Shown here: positions 41,223-53,985 of the stretch, piece after piece
Numbering within the stretch: position 1 is the first letter of the stretch
How the letters are laid out: each line of letters starts with the position of its first letter
From: Sinonovacula constricta
Lineage: Eukaryota > Mollusca > Bivalvia > Cardiida > Solecurtidae
Assembly (NCBI GenBank): GCA_007844125.1
Contig: CM017567.1
Location: 34,272,611-34,336,610, forward strand
DNA: 64,000 bases
Direction of reading: 5' to 3'
The notes under the pieces: generated by a model
Seen by the model: only the letters and a program-made list of their open reading frames with translations
Database searches by the model: none
Told to the model about the DNA's origin: nothing
Made by a program: the position numbers and the translations under genes

Positions 41223-42415
41223 TGAAAATAGCTTGTTCGTCACATGTCTAAAGTCATTTCAAGACATGCAAGATGTTTAATAGATATCGAATTCAAGCCG
41301 TGAGTCGACTTTTGAAATATTAATCATATCAATAAGTGCCAGTCCTTTCGTTTCTCCGCGCACGAGTCCGGCGTTGTTAGAATAAACGATAGCAGCGATG
41401 CCCAAGAAGTTAAGATCTGCATATGAAAGATCGATTTCATTAGTTCGATATTGTTGCCAGACCCGGCAATCCTAAGGTTTGAACATTGCGCGACAGCCGT
41501 ACTTTCACTCTCCTATGTCAGCCCAACCGAGATGTACAGGTCGTGTTTTATCCGCTACCTGTGAGTATACAGTCGAGTTTCAGAGAAGACAGACATACAG
41601 GCAAGCAGACAGACAGACAGATGAATTGACAGATATGAGGTCCTCCTTGTATCCTTATACAATGTACATACGCAAGAAGACGCCAATTCACAACGTTACA
41701 TTGATGTAACATTAAATTAATTCAAGACTACTATCGTTAACATTGCAACAAAATGGTCTTAACGTGTCGATCTTTCAATCCTTAGGACTGGTTTAAAAAT
41801 TCGTCGTTCTATTTCACATTTAGATTCACTGTTTGAAATAAAACGTATCTCAAACGATTTTCAATGTTAATTTGTTTTTTCTTTACAAAGCTGGATATGT
41901 TCTTTCTACCTTCACTTCATCTGCCACTCTTTCAACTGTCCGACAAAAACAACGTTGTTTCACTTTACAGCAACACGTTTTTGTACAGACATAAACAATT
42001 GGCAATGGCTTTACAAAAGAATCTGAAGAATCTAAACCGATCGTGTCTGTTATTTTATCTCTCAGCCTTTTTATGTTCATGACATTCATCATTACTATAA
42101 TATGATTTCTTCCTAGCTTCATTTTTTGCTTTAAGATGTACCCGGACGTCACATCAGTTTGGTTTTGCTTTTGGAAAATATAGGCAGTTCGTTAAATATA
42201 TCTGCCATGCGGTTCGAACTATATTATACACTTTTTAAAATTAATTTTCACGCATCTGGCTGTAAGATTGTACATATTAGAACAAGTAAGACTCTGCTTT
42301 TACAAATTATATTATATAGTGGCGGTTAGTTTAAATGGTCCTACGTTTATCGTATACACTTGACAAAAATAATAAAATGTTCACTTAAAGTTTTATAGTT
42401 GAAACAAGAATTGAT
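41223..42415. other. Left arm, innermost 1.2 kb: no gene supported
   Basis: Opposed frames at 41864-42082 (plus, ATG) and 41883-42152 (minus, GTG start) overlap. The minus reading has a Cys-rich patch (CTKTCCCKVKQRCFC) and the plus reading is hydrophobic. Neither is recognised. Confidence 0.35.
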
Positions 42416-44369
42416 TTGATAAAACATTTTAGAGTAATTAGAATAAACTAATGGTTACATGCTCAAAGTTAACTCTGTATTTTTTAATTTTATTTAATAC
42501 TGCAGGATGTTGGTTTGTCTAGCAAAAAGTTTATTCATTTATTATACTGTTGTCCCCTCAAAAGCGTACACCGTCGTTATTTGGAAAAAGAATTGCGACA
42601 TTACTTTTAAACTTTGGAATTAGCTTACTCAAATATTATTTTGGAAATAAGTATTTTTCAACCATTAAACTGGTTTCCTCACTTGTCATGTACATATGTA
42701 ATATAAGTAATGTAATATAATATGAAATATAAAATGCCCTGGACACAGGCTCCTGGGTCAAAATACATTTCCGTTTTGCGATTTTTTTCTTTTGCCTAAA
42801 TATAAGAAATTATAAAACATTCTTGTTAAAGAACAAATAAAAGTGTTTTCATTCATAACTTAAAAATAGGAAAGCGCCAAAGGCATGTTTCCGGAGAAAA
42901 AAAAACAACAACCAACAACGTTGGAAACTATTTGTCAAATACTTTGGGCTGTTTCTTTTTTCGAACCTTTTAAATGAAGCAATATAGTGGTAGACTGTCC
43001 ATACACGAAACAAAGCTGAACAGAGATGATGCGTCGATCACCACACCAAATCCGATGACTGTAAATCCATAAGATTTCTAGGGCATCGAATTTAATCTCT
43101 GACTTTTTTTTTTTGTAAATTGGAAAATGACATTGTACTGGCAGTATTTGCTATTTGTGCAGTAAGAAAATGAAGTTTGTATTGAATTTGTTTAAATTTA
43201 TACCATTGATGTATCTTGACACAGTTCTATAATACCTTTGCCGCACATTTACATAACATTGTTAGAAGACCGTGAGGAAATGGCAGACAGTAAGATAAAT
43301 GGCACACTATGCAGATACGTTTAGCAAATCCGAACCGCAAATTATGTTCATTGACATATCAGACCTGAATGCCAGGAGAAAATACAATGAACTTTTGTCT
43401 GACAACAAAGCGGGCTAATTAAGATATTCATGTGGTTTGTCGACAGAAATTGTTCTGATAAAAAATACAATAGATGCAACATTAAACAAATGCTGAACGT
43501 TTTCTCCGTTTACGGCTAAACGATACATTTTAGTAATTTTTCATCAAGTATGGTGTTTTACTCGAATATTGCAATAATCTATTTTTCTTGTGGTACTTAT
43601 TGTCTTTTGTCACAAGAAAGTTAAACATTTCCGATAAAACGCTTTAACACATAAAGTCTGGATTAATATTACTCATTTGATTTCTAATTCTTTTAAGGTC
43701 AAACTTGAGATGATACGACAAAATTTTAATTAATTTCTTTATTAAAATAAATCAACGACTCGATTCAAAATGGACATACAAAGGTTCTATTTAAGCCGCT
43801 ATTTATACTGATGGTAGAAGAGACAATCGAACTAAATAACACCCCCGTTGTCAAACGCGATAAATTATTTCAGTATGATCTTGAAAAATAAGTCAACACA
43901 AAATTAAATAAAGATAAATTATTAAAATGTGTAAGGAAAGTTTAAGGTGAAGTCATTAGCAGGAATAGCTGTGGATAAAATTAAAATGCCCGACATTCTG
44001 CATTATAACGGTCCTTGTGAAAGCTTTATCAGCCACAATGCAATAATGCATTGACGGTACAGAAAACCGCTACAACCATATGACTTCACGTACCTGTTCG
44101 AATTGTAATGTTGCCTTGGTTTTAGGCTTGTATATCCTACACTATCTGTGTAATAGACTGCATCCGTATGTAAACGGTCTATTTTTTGTCTATATTTTCT
44201 TATAGATGAACTATTTCAAAAACTACAATTATAAATAATTTGTCAGCTGTGACTGGTTAACGGGGTTCTTCAAACAAGTTATTTTAACGGACGAAAGACT
44301 GGTGCATTTTAAATGTATCTAACAAAAACTATTACATGTTAAGTTAATGTCACGCACATTTAACTTATG
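42416..44369. other. Spacer, single-copy part
   Basis: This 1,954-bp stretch has no mirror in the right arm and no gene or repeat that I can see. It is the continuation of the left arm's flank that was not copied into the right arm, and it runs straight into copy 2 of the retrotransposon block. Confidence 0.7.
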
Positions 44370-45085
44370 TTAAAGGTATTTAATTATAGGGTCCCTTAAT
44401 CGTATAAAACCTAAAGAAACGATAATGTCTTATTTGACATTTAAAATAGATATATCCCTAGTTTGAAGTACATGTACTTAAAGAAACATTCACTAAAATA
44501 TCTCAACAGCGTCATGTTTACTGTTGATCGTGTTAAAGTTACAGTGACGCTATATTCATTTCAAATTTGATAATACAAACAATTGTTTCTTGCTTAACAT
44601 GTGCAGTTATTCTAAAATATAATGATAAACTTTGTGTAAGATGATAAGTTTAAGGAAACATGCTAATGAAAAATTATTTCCTAGCTTCACGAATCCAATA
44701 TAATGATAAGGACTTATACCTGTGTTGTGTATTAAATGTAGAGTACTACTTATAGGCCCCTTAAATGTACCCGAAGCGCCAAAAATGGGATGACCCTTAT
44801 AGTGTTTGAGAATTTTCACCATAAAATACAAGAATACAGTAGCCCAGAATATGTGTAATTTAAATCCTGTCGGTCGAGGGTCAGCGATCCATAGCCTGCT
44901 GTATTAACCATCACAAAAAAAACGCAAAATATTTCTTCGCTTTCATTGAAATATATGAATAAAATGACTCGATTTAGATTTTTTTTTATAAATTTAAATA
45001 CATTTACGAGAGGGGTTAGAACCAGTTTAATTTTGAGTTAAAAATGACTTTAAAAGACATCAATAGTTCGCCATATTAAGAAGTC

Positions 45086-46322
45086 ATGGTTTATCGATCC
45101 TCGACCCATCTACTCCCAGCCTACCAAAGTGCGGCAATGCTCAAAATGTACAATGATCTTCTGGAATCAATAGATAATAATAAGGTTACAATAGTAGTCA
45201 TGGTGGAATTGAGTGCGGCATTTGATACCATTGACATCGCAATATTGATACAAATGTTAAAAGATGAATTTGGCATAGACTGCACTCCCTTGAGGTGGAT
45301 TGAATCATATCTCTCGAATAGGACAATGAAAGTTTTAATCAATCGGTCATCATCCGACTCTGAACCAGTTAGATTCGGTGTGCCACGGGGATCGTGTGCC
45401 GGACCGGTTATTTTCACCCTTTACATAGCGTCACTTAACCGAGTTATACAGAACTATCCAGCAGATCTCTATGGCTATGCCGATGACCATAAGATTGCAT
45501 TCAAAATCCAGGCGGGAAATGTGCAAAATGAGGTAACTGTCCTTCAACAACTTGAAGGGTGTCTCAAAGAGATCTTTACATGGATGGCAAATTATAAATT
45601 GAAAATGAATCAATCTAAAACTGAAGTAAAAGTATACGGAACTCGGCAACAACTAGCAAAACTGAACATCCAAACTGTAAATATTGGTGAATGCAAAATC
45701 AAAGTCGTTGATCATGTTAGAGACCTGGGCGTGATAATGACCAACACCTTGAATTTTGACCAGCATATAAAAAAAATGTCAAACTGCTCATATACAGTTG
45801 CGAAACCTGAAAGCCATACGAAAACATCTCACTCAACAATCTACTGAAACCTTGATACATGGCCTAGTCCATTCACACATTGACTTCTGTAATGGTTTAT
45901 TTGTTGATATCCCGGATTATCAAATCAACAAACTACAACGAATCCAAAATTATGCCGCAAGAGTTACCTTGGATGTCTCATACGAAAGTAGTGAACTTTT
46001 AAAACAGTTACATTGGTTACCTGTAAGAGCCAGAGTTATGTTTAAAATCCTGGTGACTGTCTTCCGTGTAATCAACGGCACGGCCCCAGCATATTTGAAA
46101 GAGATGTTTACTCCCCTTTAAGGGAGGTACCAGTTACGCTCCAAAAGTGAACTGTGTTTTACTGTGCCCATACGTTGAACAAAACTGGTAAATAGGTCAC
46201 TGGCAGTGGTCGGACCAAAGTGGTGGAATGCCCTTCCCAGCAGTTTAAAAAATATTCAGTCAGAAGCCAGCTTTAAATCAAAACTAAAATCACATCTGTT
46301 TAGACAGTTTCATGAGATTTGA
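45086..46322 (+). pseudogene. Broken LINE reverse transcriptase, copy 2
   Basis: The first frame (45086-45847) covers the RT motifs AAFDTID, GVPRGSCAGP and YGYADDHK, then LKMNQSKTEV and, unlike copy 1, reads on through DLGVIMTNTLNFDQHI. It loses phase at about 45800, as copy 1 does, and ends shortly after. The proper C-terminal reading resumes one phase over (45798-46121: HSHIDFCNGL, LHWLPVRARVMFKIL) and meets the same TAA as copy 1. After that stop the same phase carries GPKWWNALP and ends at TGA 46320-46322. One frameshift and one internal stop make it non-functional. A full element of this class would also carry an apurinic-type endonuclease, which is absent here. Confidence 0.88.
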
Positions 46323-46527
46323 ATTTTTGATTAATGTGTTATATCAGACTGTGTCTAAGTCTATGTTCCGTGGACTATGCTGTCCTGAGTAGTACATTCA
46401 ATTTGACTGGTTGTATTTGTTTTGATATCTATATTTGCTATATGTGGTTGTAAAGCGCAATAGAATATTTTAATTTTTGCGCTATAGAAATGTCATGTAT
46501 TTGTATTATTTGTATTTGTATTTGTAT
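45086..46527 (+). mobile_element. CR1/L2-like non-LTR retrotransposon fragment, copy 2
   Basis: Same 5'-truncated LINE as at 2851-4290, with the AAAGCGC...GCGCTAT 3' motif and a TTTGTA tail ending near 46527. The N-terminal endonuclease part is missing. Confidence 0.85.
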
Positions 46528-46593
46528 GACAATCAATTCGCTTTTATTCTTCCCTCTTATCTCGAACCATTTTATGAAATGTAATATTATTTA

Positions 46594-47785
46594 TCAATTC
46601 TTGTTTCAACTATAAAACTTTAAGTGAACATTTTATTATTTTTGTCAAGTGTATACGATAAACGTAGGACCATTTAAACTAACCGCCACTATATAATATA
46701 ATTTGTAAAAGCAGAGTCTTACTTGTTCTAATATGTACAATCTTACAGCCAGATGCGTGAAAATTAATTTTAAAAAGTGTATAATATAGTTCGAACCGCA
46801 TGGCAGATATATTTAACGAACTGCCTATATTTTCCAAAAGCAAAACCAAACTGATGTGACGTCCGGGTACATCTTAAAGCAAAAAATGAAGCTAGGAAGA
46901 AATCATATTATAGTAATGATGAATGTCATGAACATAAAAAGGCTGAGAGATAAAATAACAGACACGATCGGTTTAGATTCTTCAGATTCTTTTGTAAAGC
47001 CATTGCCAATTGTTTATGTCTGTACAAAAACGTGTTGCTGTAAAGTGAAACAACGTTGTTTTTGTCGGACAGTTGAAAGAGTGGCAGATGAAGTGAAGGT
47101 AGAAAGAACATATCCAGCTTTGTAAAGAAAAAACAAATTAACATTGAAAATCGTTTGAGATACGTTTTATTTCAAACAGTGAATCTAAATGTGAAATAGA
47201 ACGACGAATTTTTAAACCAGTCCTAAGGATTGAAAGATCGACACGTTAAGACCATTTTGTTGCAATGTTAACGATAGTAGTCTTGAATTAATTTAATGTT
47301 ACATCAATGTAACGTTGTGAATTGGCGTCTTCTTGCGTATGTACATTGTATAAGGATACAAGGAGGACCTCATATCTGTCAATTCATCTGTCTGTCTGTC
47401 TGCTTGCCTGTATGTCTGTCTTCTCTGAAACTCGACTGTATACTCACAGGTAGCGGATAAAACACGACCTGTACATCTCGGTTGGGCTGACATAGGAGAG
47501 TGAAAGTACGGCTGTCGCGCAATGTTCAAACCTTAGGATTGCCGGGTCTGGCAACAATATCGAACTAATGAAATCGATCTTTCATATGCAGATCTTAACT
47601 TCTTGGGCATCGCTGCTATCGTTTATTCTAACAACGCCGGACTCGTGCGCGGAGAAACGAAAGGACTGGCACTTATTGATATGATTAATATTTCAAAAGT
47701 CGACTCACGGCTTGAATTCGATATCTATTAAACATCTTGCATGTCTTGAAATGACTTTAGACATGTGACGAACAAGCTATTTTCA
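46594..47785. other. Right arm, innermost 1.2 kb: no gene supported
   Basis: Mirror of 41223-42414, with the same pair of overlapping opposed frames (46856-47125 plus, 46926-47144 minus). Confidence 0.35.
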
Positions 47786-47895
47786 TAATAACAATGATAA
47801 TAATAACAATAATAATAATGACAATAATAATAATGACAATTATAATTATAACAATAATAATAATAACAATAATAATAACAATAATAATAATAACA
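47786..47895. repeat. (TAA)/(CAA) trinucleotide tract, right arm
   Basis: Mirror of the tract at 41113-41222. Confidence 0.95.
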
Positions 47896-48019
47896 CACCA
47901 TACAAAGCAGCCCAGAATGTACCTTTTTATTTTGGCCTGCAAAAGTAATAAAAAATTATATTGTATGCAATCTATGAAATAGAATATAAAAATAATATAA
48001 AAATCTATTTCCTCTTTGT

Positions 48020-48021
48020 TC

Positions 48022-48104
<83 letters not shown>

Positions 48105-48178
48105 TAGACATACATATATACATACAGATAGACAGACAGACAGACTGGACAGACAGACAGACAGACATACAGACAGAC
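48020..48178. repeat. (CAGA)n microsatellite, right arm
   Basis: Mirror of 40847-40988 but with the pure run about 16 bp longer. Confidence 0.97.
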
Positions 48179-49356
48179 ATTCCTCTACAAGCAGTGAGCT
48201 ATATTTCGTGTTGTGTCCTGTTGGATATCATACTGAATATTATGTTTGGTAAGGTGTTGTGTCATGTCGGATGACCTAAAGAATGTTCTGTTTGGTAAGA
48301 TGTTTTGTCATGTTGAAGTCTATAAAGGATGTTATCTTTGGTGAGGTCTTTTCTCGTGGTTAAGTCAACGCTATAATAAGCTCCATTTTTTTGATTAAGC
48401 TGTGCAGGTCAGTGAGACAGGGTGATAATCCCTTCGGGTTCACTCCTACAGTCCTTCTTAAAAATGGGAGTATCTATGGCAACTGACCAGTCAGAAGAAA
48501 CGAAGACTGATTCGACAGACTGCTAGAAATTGCTTAAAGATTTGGATAATTTTATTTGTATTTCGCTTGATAAAAGCCAAAGGGCCAACAATGCGAGCAA
48601 GAGTGGTATTTAGTTTGGATATTTGATTTAAGTCCATTGGCATAATAACAATTCGTCCTCTAACATTGCTTGAAGTTTCCGCATAATATAAATGGGAATT
48701 ATGTATTTAATAGAAATTAATTACATGTACGCTATAGAGGAATTAAAATCGTTAGTTTATTTCTTTTCAAGTTTATAAAGAACAGAAATGTACGTTATCT
48801 GCTTCTTTTTTGTGTGAACTTCAAATGGTTGCTTAGTTGTTCCATTATTACATTATCAGTATTTGAAAATGATGCCTGCAATAACGAGTGGTAAATATCG
48901 TGGTATAAATTTAAATCGAACATACACAATCCTATATCATCATGAGTGATCAAGTGATATATTAAATGAAAAGTTAACAAACCTTATGTATTTTATTTGA
49001 AATCAACATACTTTATCGTGACAAATATGACAAGAATGCTCAGGTATATATGAATACAATGGAGCGATAAAAGAAATACCGAGAAAGTTAACCTTTTGAA
49101 CGTAGACTAGACTGATAAACTGATAAAGAGTAAAACGGTTACTTCACACGTGATCTGCAAAGATTGTAGTAATAAATATTTCCTCTGTGTCTATTCACAT
49201 TTCCTCGGGAAATTGAATTTCTTTAAACTTCATTTCGGCACGCCTGATTTTATCCTTTTTTTTCGTAAAATGACGGGAATTATTAAAATAGTATAGAATA
49301 AAGTGGGGCATTTTGTGTGGGCCATTGTATTATACAGAGAAATTCTGGTTTTTCAG
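48179..49356. other. Right arm, no gene seen
   Basis: Mirror of the stretch 39669-40846. Nothing further is visible. Confidence 0.4.
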
Positions 49357-49553
49357 AGACAAACTGTCAAAAGAAAACACGTTTGTATTTATTTGGCGTC
49401 GCTCTGGATAGAGATGCCTCTTATGGACTTGTTCTGTGCATGAACTACAATTTGAAAAAGCAATGGCAAAAATTTGCATCTTTATGGCAAAGTCGAAGTG
49501 ATATTTCTTTTCCTGGAAAGAAACAGTGCATTATCACTAAGCGTTTTACTTAA
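49357..49553 (+). other. Exon-like open frame, right-arm copy
   Basis: GGTTTTTCAG acceptor at 49347-49356, then an open phase through ALDRDASYGLVL and SRSDISFPGKK to TAA 49551-49553. It corresponds to 39472-39668. The reading is the same in both arms, as expected for a recent copy. Confidence 0.2.
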
Positions 49554-51478
49554 GTTATGTTCATTTTAAAGTATTTTAATTCTTTTTTGTATCATAACCA
49601 TGCTAAGGTGTTTAATGGAGTCTTTTAATCACAATTTACCTCACTAACAATACTGTGTAATAAAATGATACTTGCTAGACAAAATATTTGTATCTATTTG
49701 AACTCATTAAAATCAATTTATGATTCACTGCAATACTTACTAAAATGTTTTTACGTCTTTATTAACGAGCCATTTCATACTGTTGACCCTGTTACTTTGC
49801 CTTAGACAGTGGAAAAGGCCATCGACCTAAGAGGTCTAGTTAATACACTGTCCCTTAATAAAATGGGTCATTATACAATCATTAACCTTAAAACCGGCCA
49901 AAAAATAGGGTAACGTCACCGCCCCATTGATATGCAAACAGATAATTAATCTTGAAACAATGACACGTTTTCTTTTTATAATCTAGAATGCCTTTGGGAC
50001 GAGACTCGAACTCATGCGATAATCAAAAGTTATTTTAGTAATAAAAATCTATCATTAGAGCTTTTCTGATGCGTTGATTTCACAATTATATGTAATTCAT
50101 CACTTCGAAATTGTATCTTATGAATGTCTGAATGAAGAAGCTATAATTATATTTGTGCTTACGGATGTCATTATTGTTATATGTAAATCTTTTGAAATAA
50201 CAAAATATTTTCTCAACTGCTGACAAACAAATACAAGAATTGCCTAACTTTTATTTGTCAATGTCCATTGGGAACAGCAATTGTTGTACGTGTACAGAAA
50301 AAAAGCGGTATAAGAGAACTTTTGTAGGAATTTTAAAAATGAAATAAATACTCAAAACGTTGAACAATTACAAGGGAGAATAACGTTAGTGTGGTAGCAA
50401 GGGAAAAGCCACATCAAGTGTTGTGTACATAAAGGTGGTACTACTGTAGTATTCAGCGAGTGGTTTTAATTATCTTCACACAGTCTCACTAAAGCAACTA
50501 GCAGTTTATATTTTATGTATCAATACTAATCCTGATCTTATCTTCAAAATCGCATAGGGCTTTTGATACTTTTGCTTTATGTGTTTATTTATTTTTAAAA
50601 CATTCTAAAAAACAAATTTCTCCTAATATTTAGCTGCCAGCGACAAACGAGTACTGAGATACGATGCCACGTATTGAAAACGACATATATTCGCAAACAT
50701 TAGTTGCGACCTGAAGGCATGTGCAGGCTGTTTTGAAACAAGCTGCCTCATTTTATTGCATTGTTATTTTGTTTAAACACATCAAAAATACTCGATTGAA
50801 CTCCAAGATGTTTTGATGAAAATCTTGTTTAAAAATAAAAATAAAAATATTTGTATTAGCTATGCCACTTGAAAATGCGTGAAGAGTGCTTATTTTACGA
50901 AACAGAAAACTTTGTTCTCTGTGTGTATAACCCAGGTATTAAAAACGTCCAAGCTTAACAACTTTGATAAAAAAAACAATAAGGTACTGAGTAAGACAAT
51001 AATGCTATGTTCCTGAAAATGCTACCTGAACAATAATGATTCGTGTAATGTAAAGCTGAGACACGTGCATTTTCTGCTTGTACGCTTAATTTTATAGTCC
51101 TTTTTAATTTTGCCAAATTCTTCACTTGACTACAAACTATTACAAAACAACATCGATATCGGCTAAGTACTTGAAATGGATTTATAAATGACATGTTTTT
51201 TTGCTACTTATAGCAAGCAGATCCCTGAAAACAGAGAAGTGAGTTGCTAGATATAGCTTTTGCATTTTATCAAGCATACGTAAACATCTTCATAGGATCT
51301 GAAAATTTATTTAGTGACGTTATATAAGACTCAAATATTAGTGTCATTTATGTGAACTCGAATGTTAAACTAAATACTACAAACCACAATGTCCAAAGAA
51401 TTTCAAATGGGTATTCATTGATAGGTCACAACATAGTAGCGACACTGTTCATGAATATCCATTTATTTATAAGTGAAA
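49554..51478. other. Right arm, no gene seen
   Basis: Mirror of 37546-39471. Confidence 0.4.
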
Positions 51479-52550
51479 GTTTTAACAGAGCTCTATTTGC
51501 ATGGCGTAGCTTTAGGTAACTGTGTACGTTGAGAGATCATTGACCCAAAGAATCAACTATGGATGTTGTAACAGAGCTCTATCTGCAGGATGTAGCTTTA
51601 GGTAACTGTGTACGTTGAGAGATCATTGACCCAAAGAATCAACTATGGATGTTGTAACAGAGCTCTATCTGCATGATGTAGCTTTAGGTAACTGTGTACG
51701 TTGAGAGATCATTGACCCAAAGAATCAACTATGGATGTTGTAACAGAGCTCTATTTGCATGATGTAGCTTTAGGTAACTGTGTACGTTGAGAGATCATTG
51801 ACCCAAAGAATCAACTATGGATGTTGTAACAGAGCTCTATTTGCATGGCGTAGCTTTAGGTAACTGTGTACGTTGAGAGATCATTGACCCAAAGAATCAA
51901 CTATGGATGTTGTAACAGAGCTCTATTTGCATGATGTAGCTTTAGGTAACTGTGCACGTTGAGAGATCATTGACACAAAGAATCAACTATGGATGTTGTA
52001 ACAGAGCTCTATCTGCAGGATGTAGCTTTAGGTAACTGTGCACGTTGAGAGATCATTGACGCAAAGAATCAACTATGGATGTTGTAACAGAGCTCTATCT
52101 GCAGGATGTAGCTTTAGGTAACTGTGCACGTTGAGAGATTATTGACACAAAGAATCAACTATGGATGTTGTAACAGAGCTCTATCTGCAGGATGTAGCTT
52201 TAGATAACTGTGCACGTTGAGAGATCATTGACACAAAGAATCAACTATGGATGTTGTAACAGAGCTCTATTTGCAGGATGTAGCTTTAGGTAACTGTGCA
52301 CGTTGAGAGATGACTGACCCAAAGAATCAACTATGGATGTTGTAACAGAGCTCTATCTGCATGGCGTAGCTTTAGGTAACTGTGTACGTTGAGAGATCAT
52401 TGACCCAAAGAATCAACGATGGATGTTGTAACAGAGCTCTATTTGCAGGATGTAGCTTTAGGACAGATTGGACGTTGAGAGATGACTGACCCAAAGCATC
52501 AAAATTGAATGTTGTTTGAGAGCTCTATCTGCATGATGTAAATTAAGGAC
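51479..52550. repeat. 86-bp tandem array (right arm)
   Basis: Mirror of 36474-37545. All thirteen GAGCTC-associated variants occur in the mirrored order, so the array was copied as a whole and has not since gained or lost a unit. Confidence 0.97.
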
Positions 52551-53063
52551 CCGTTGAAAAATCATTATCGTATTAACCCTTTACTAACAGTGATTTAAAT
52601 ACATACGAACAAATATGACATTTTTTTAAAGATTTATGTTTGTTATTTAACTGGATGAACGGATATTATAAATTTGTGGTTTATAAAAAATCTTTAATTA
52701 ATATCATATAAGCGATAAAATATAAATATAAAAGACTTTCAGCTAGTGTCCTTCATTTAACTATCGTGACAATGCCAGGAAAATGATATTTCGAAATGAC
52801 ATACTATATTTGGAATGCTTAAAATCGAAAAATGAATATAAATCTATATTTCTTCAAAACATCGTACTTTAGCACGCAATACCATCATTCATGTGTGACA
52901 CATATTGAGTTATCTTAAATATTAATATGTTCCAGGGTATTCTGACAAAGCCAAAACAGACTTCAGATTGTAAACATTTTATTTCTTTTGAAATCATAAA
53001 GGATATCAACGGTCTCTTTGATTGTATGAAATAATCAACACAATGCTATGATAAAATAATTTA
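52551..53063. other. Interval between the two arrays (right arm)
   Basis: A 513-bp AT-rich interval, mirror of 35961-36473, with no gene or repeat seen. It contains one of the few arm substitutions (partner of 36325). Confidence 0.5.
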
Positions 53064-53985
53064 AATTGTTATGCTTTGAAATCGTAGAGACTTAGGTAGG
53101 ATATTTTCGTAAGAACTGTATTGAAATTTAATTGTTATGCTTTGAAATCGTAGAGACTTAGGTAGGATATTTTCGTAAGAACTGTATTGAAATTTAATTG
53201 TTATGCTTTGAAATCGTAGAATCTTAGGTAGGATATTTTCGTAAGAGCTGTATTGAAATTTAATTGTTATGCTTTGAAATCGTAGAGACTTTGGTAGGAC
53301 ATTTTCGTAAGAACTGTATTGAAATTTAATTGTTATGCTTTGAAATCGTAGAGACTTATGTAGGACATTTTCGTAAGAGCTGTATTGAAATTTAATTGTT
53401 ATGCTTTGAAATCGTAGAGACTTAGGTAGGATATTTTCGTAAGAGCTGTATTGAAATTTAATTGTTATGCTTTGAAATCGTAGAGACTTAGGTAGGACAT
53501 TTTCGTAAGAGCTGTATTGAAATTTAATTGTTATGCTTTGAAATCGTAAAGTCTTAGGTAGGATATTTTCGTAAGAGTTGTATTGAAATTTAATTGTTAT
53601 GCTTTGAAATCGTAGAGACTTATGTAGGACATTTTCGTAAGAGCTGTATTGAAATTTAATTGTTATGCTTTGAAATCGTAGAGACTTAGGTAGGATATTT
53701 TCGTAAGAGTTGTATTGAAATTTAATTGTTATGCTTTGAAATCGTAGAGACTTAGGTAGGACATTTTCGTAAGAGCTGTATTGAAATTTAATTGTTATGC
53801 TTTGAAATCGTAAAGACTTAGGTAGGATATTTTCGTAAGAGCTGTATTGAAATTTAATTGTTATGCTTTGAAATCGTAGAGACTTAGGTAGGATATTTTC
53901 GTAAGAGCTGTATTGAAATTTAATTGTTATGCTTTGAAATCGTAGAGACTTAGGTAGGATATTTTCGTAAGAGCTGTATTGAAAT
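53064..53985. repeat. 66-bp tandem array (right arm)
   Basis: Mirror of 35039-35960, 14 units, with the same diagnostic variants in mirrored order apart from the substitution facing 35365. Confidence 0.97.

Larger units (their letters stand above)
25025..42415 (+). repeat. Giant inverted repeat, left arm
   Basis: This 17.4-kb stretch is the reverse complement of 46593-64000. Paired positions add to 89025 over most of the outer arm, to 89024 between about 32760 and 38413, and to 89008 inside of 41060. The changes are one A in a poly-A run (about 32763), one T in a poly-T run (about 38413), a (TCTG)n array 16 bp shorter than its partner, and one base near 41059. Substitutions I noticed by eye are at 33194, 33383, 35365, 36325 and 38172. 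The outer limit is set by the window end, not by loss of match. The inner limit is T 42415, after which T 42416 faces a mismatch. Confidence 0.97.
44370..46593 (+). repeat. Duplicated block, copy 2, cut by the right arm
   Basis: It matches 2138-4356 in the same orientation, including sequence beyond the retroelement tail (46528-46593). The match stops at ATTTA exactly where the right arm begins, so the block was probably longer and lost its right part at the inversion breakpoint. Copy 2 lacks the 1-bp deletion of copy 1 but shares the other lesions. Confidence 0.92.

Noticed and set aside
42416..46592. Palindrome explained as a single-molecule hairpin-adapter artefact with zero spacer
   Set aside because: A missed adapter would give arms that meet directly. 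Here a 4.2-kb single-copy spacer separates them. Other artefacts, such as template-switch fold-back or a wrong contig join, are not excluded.
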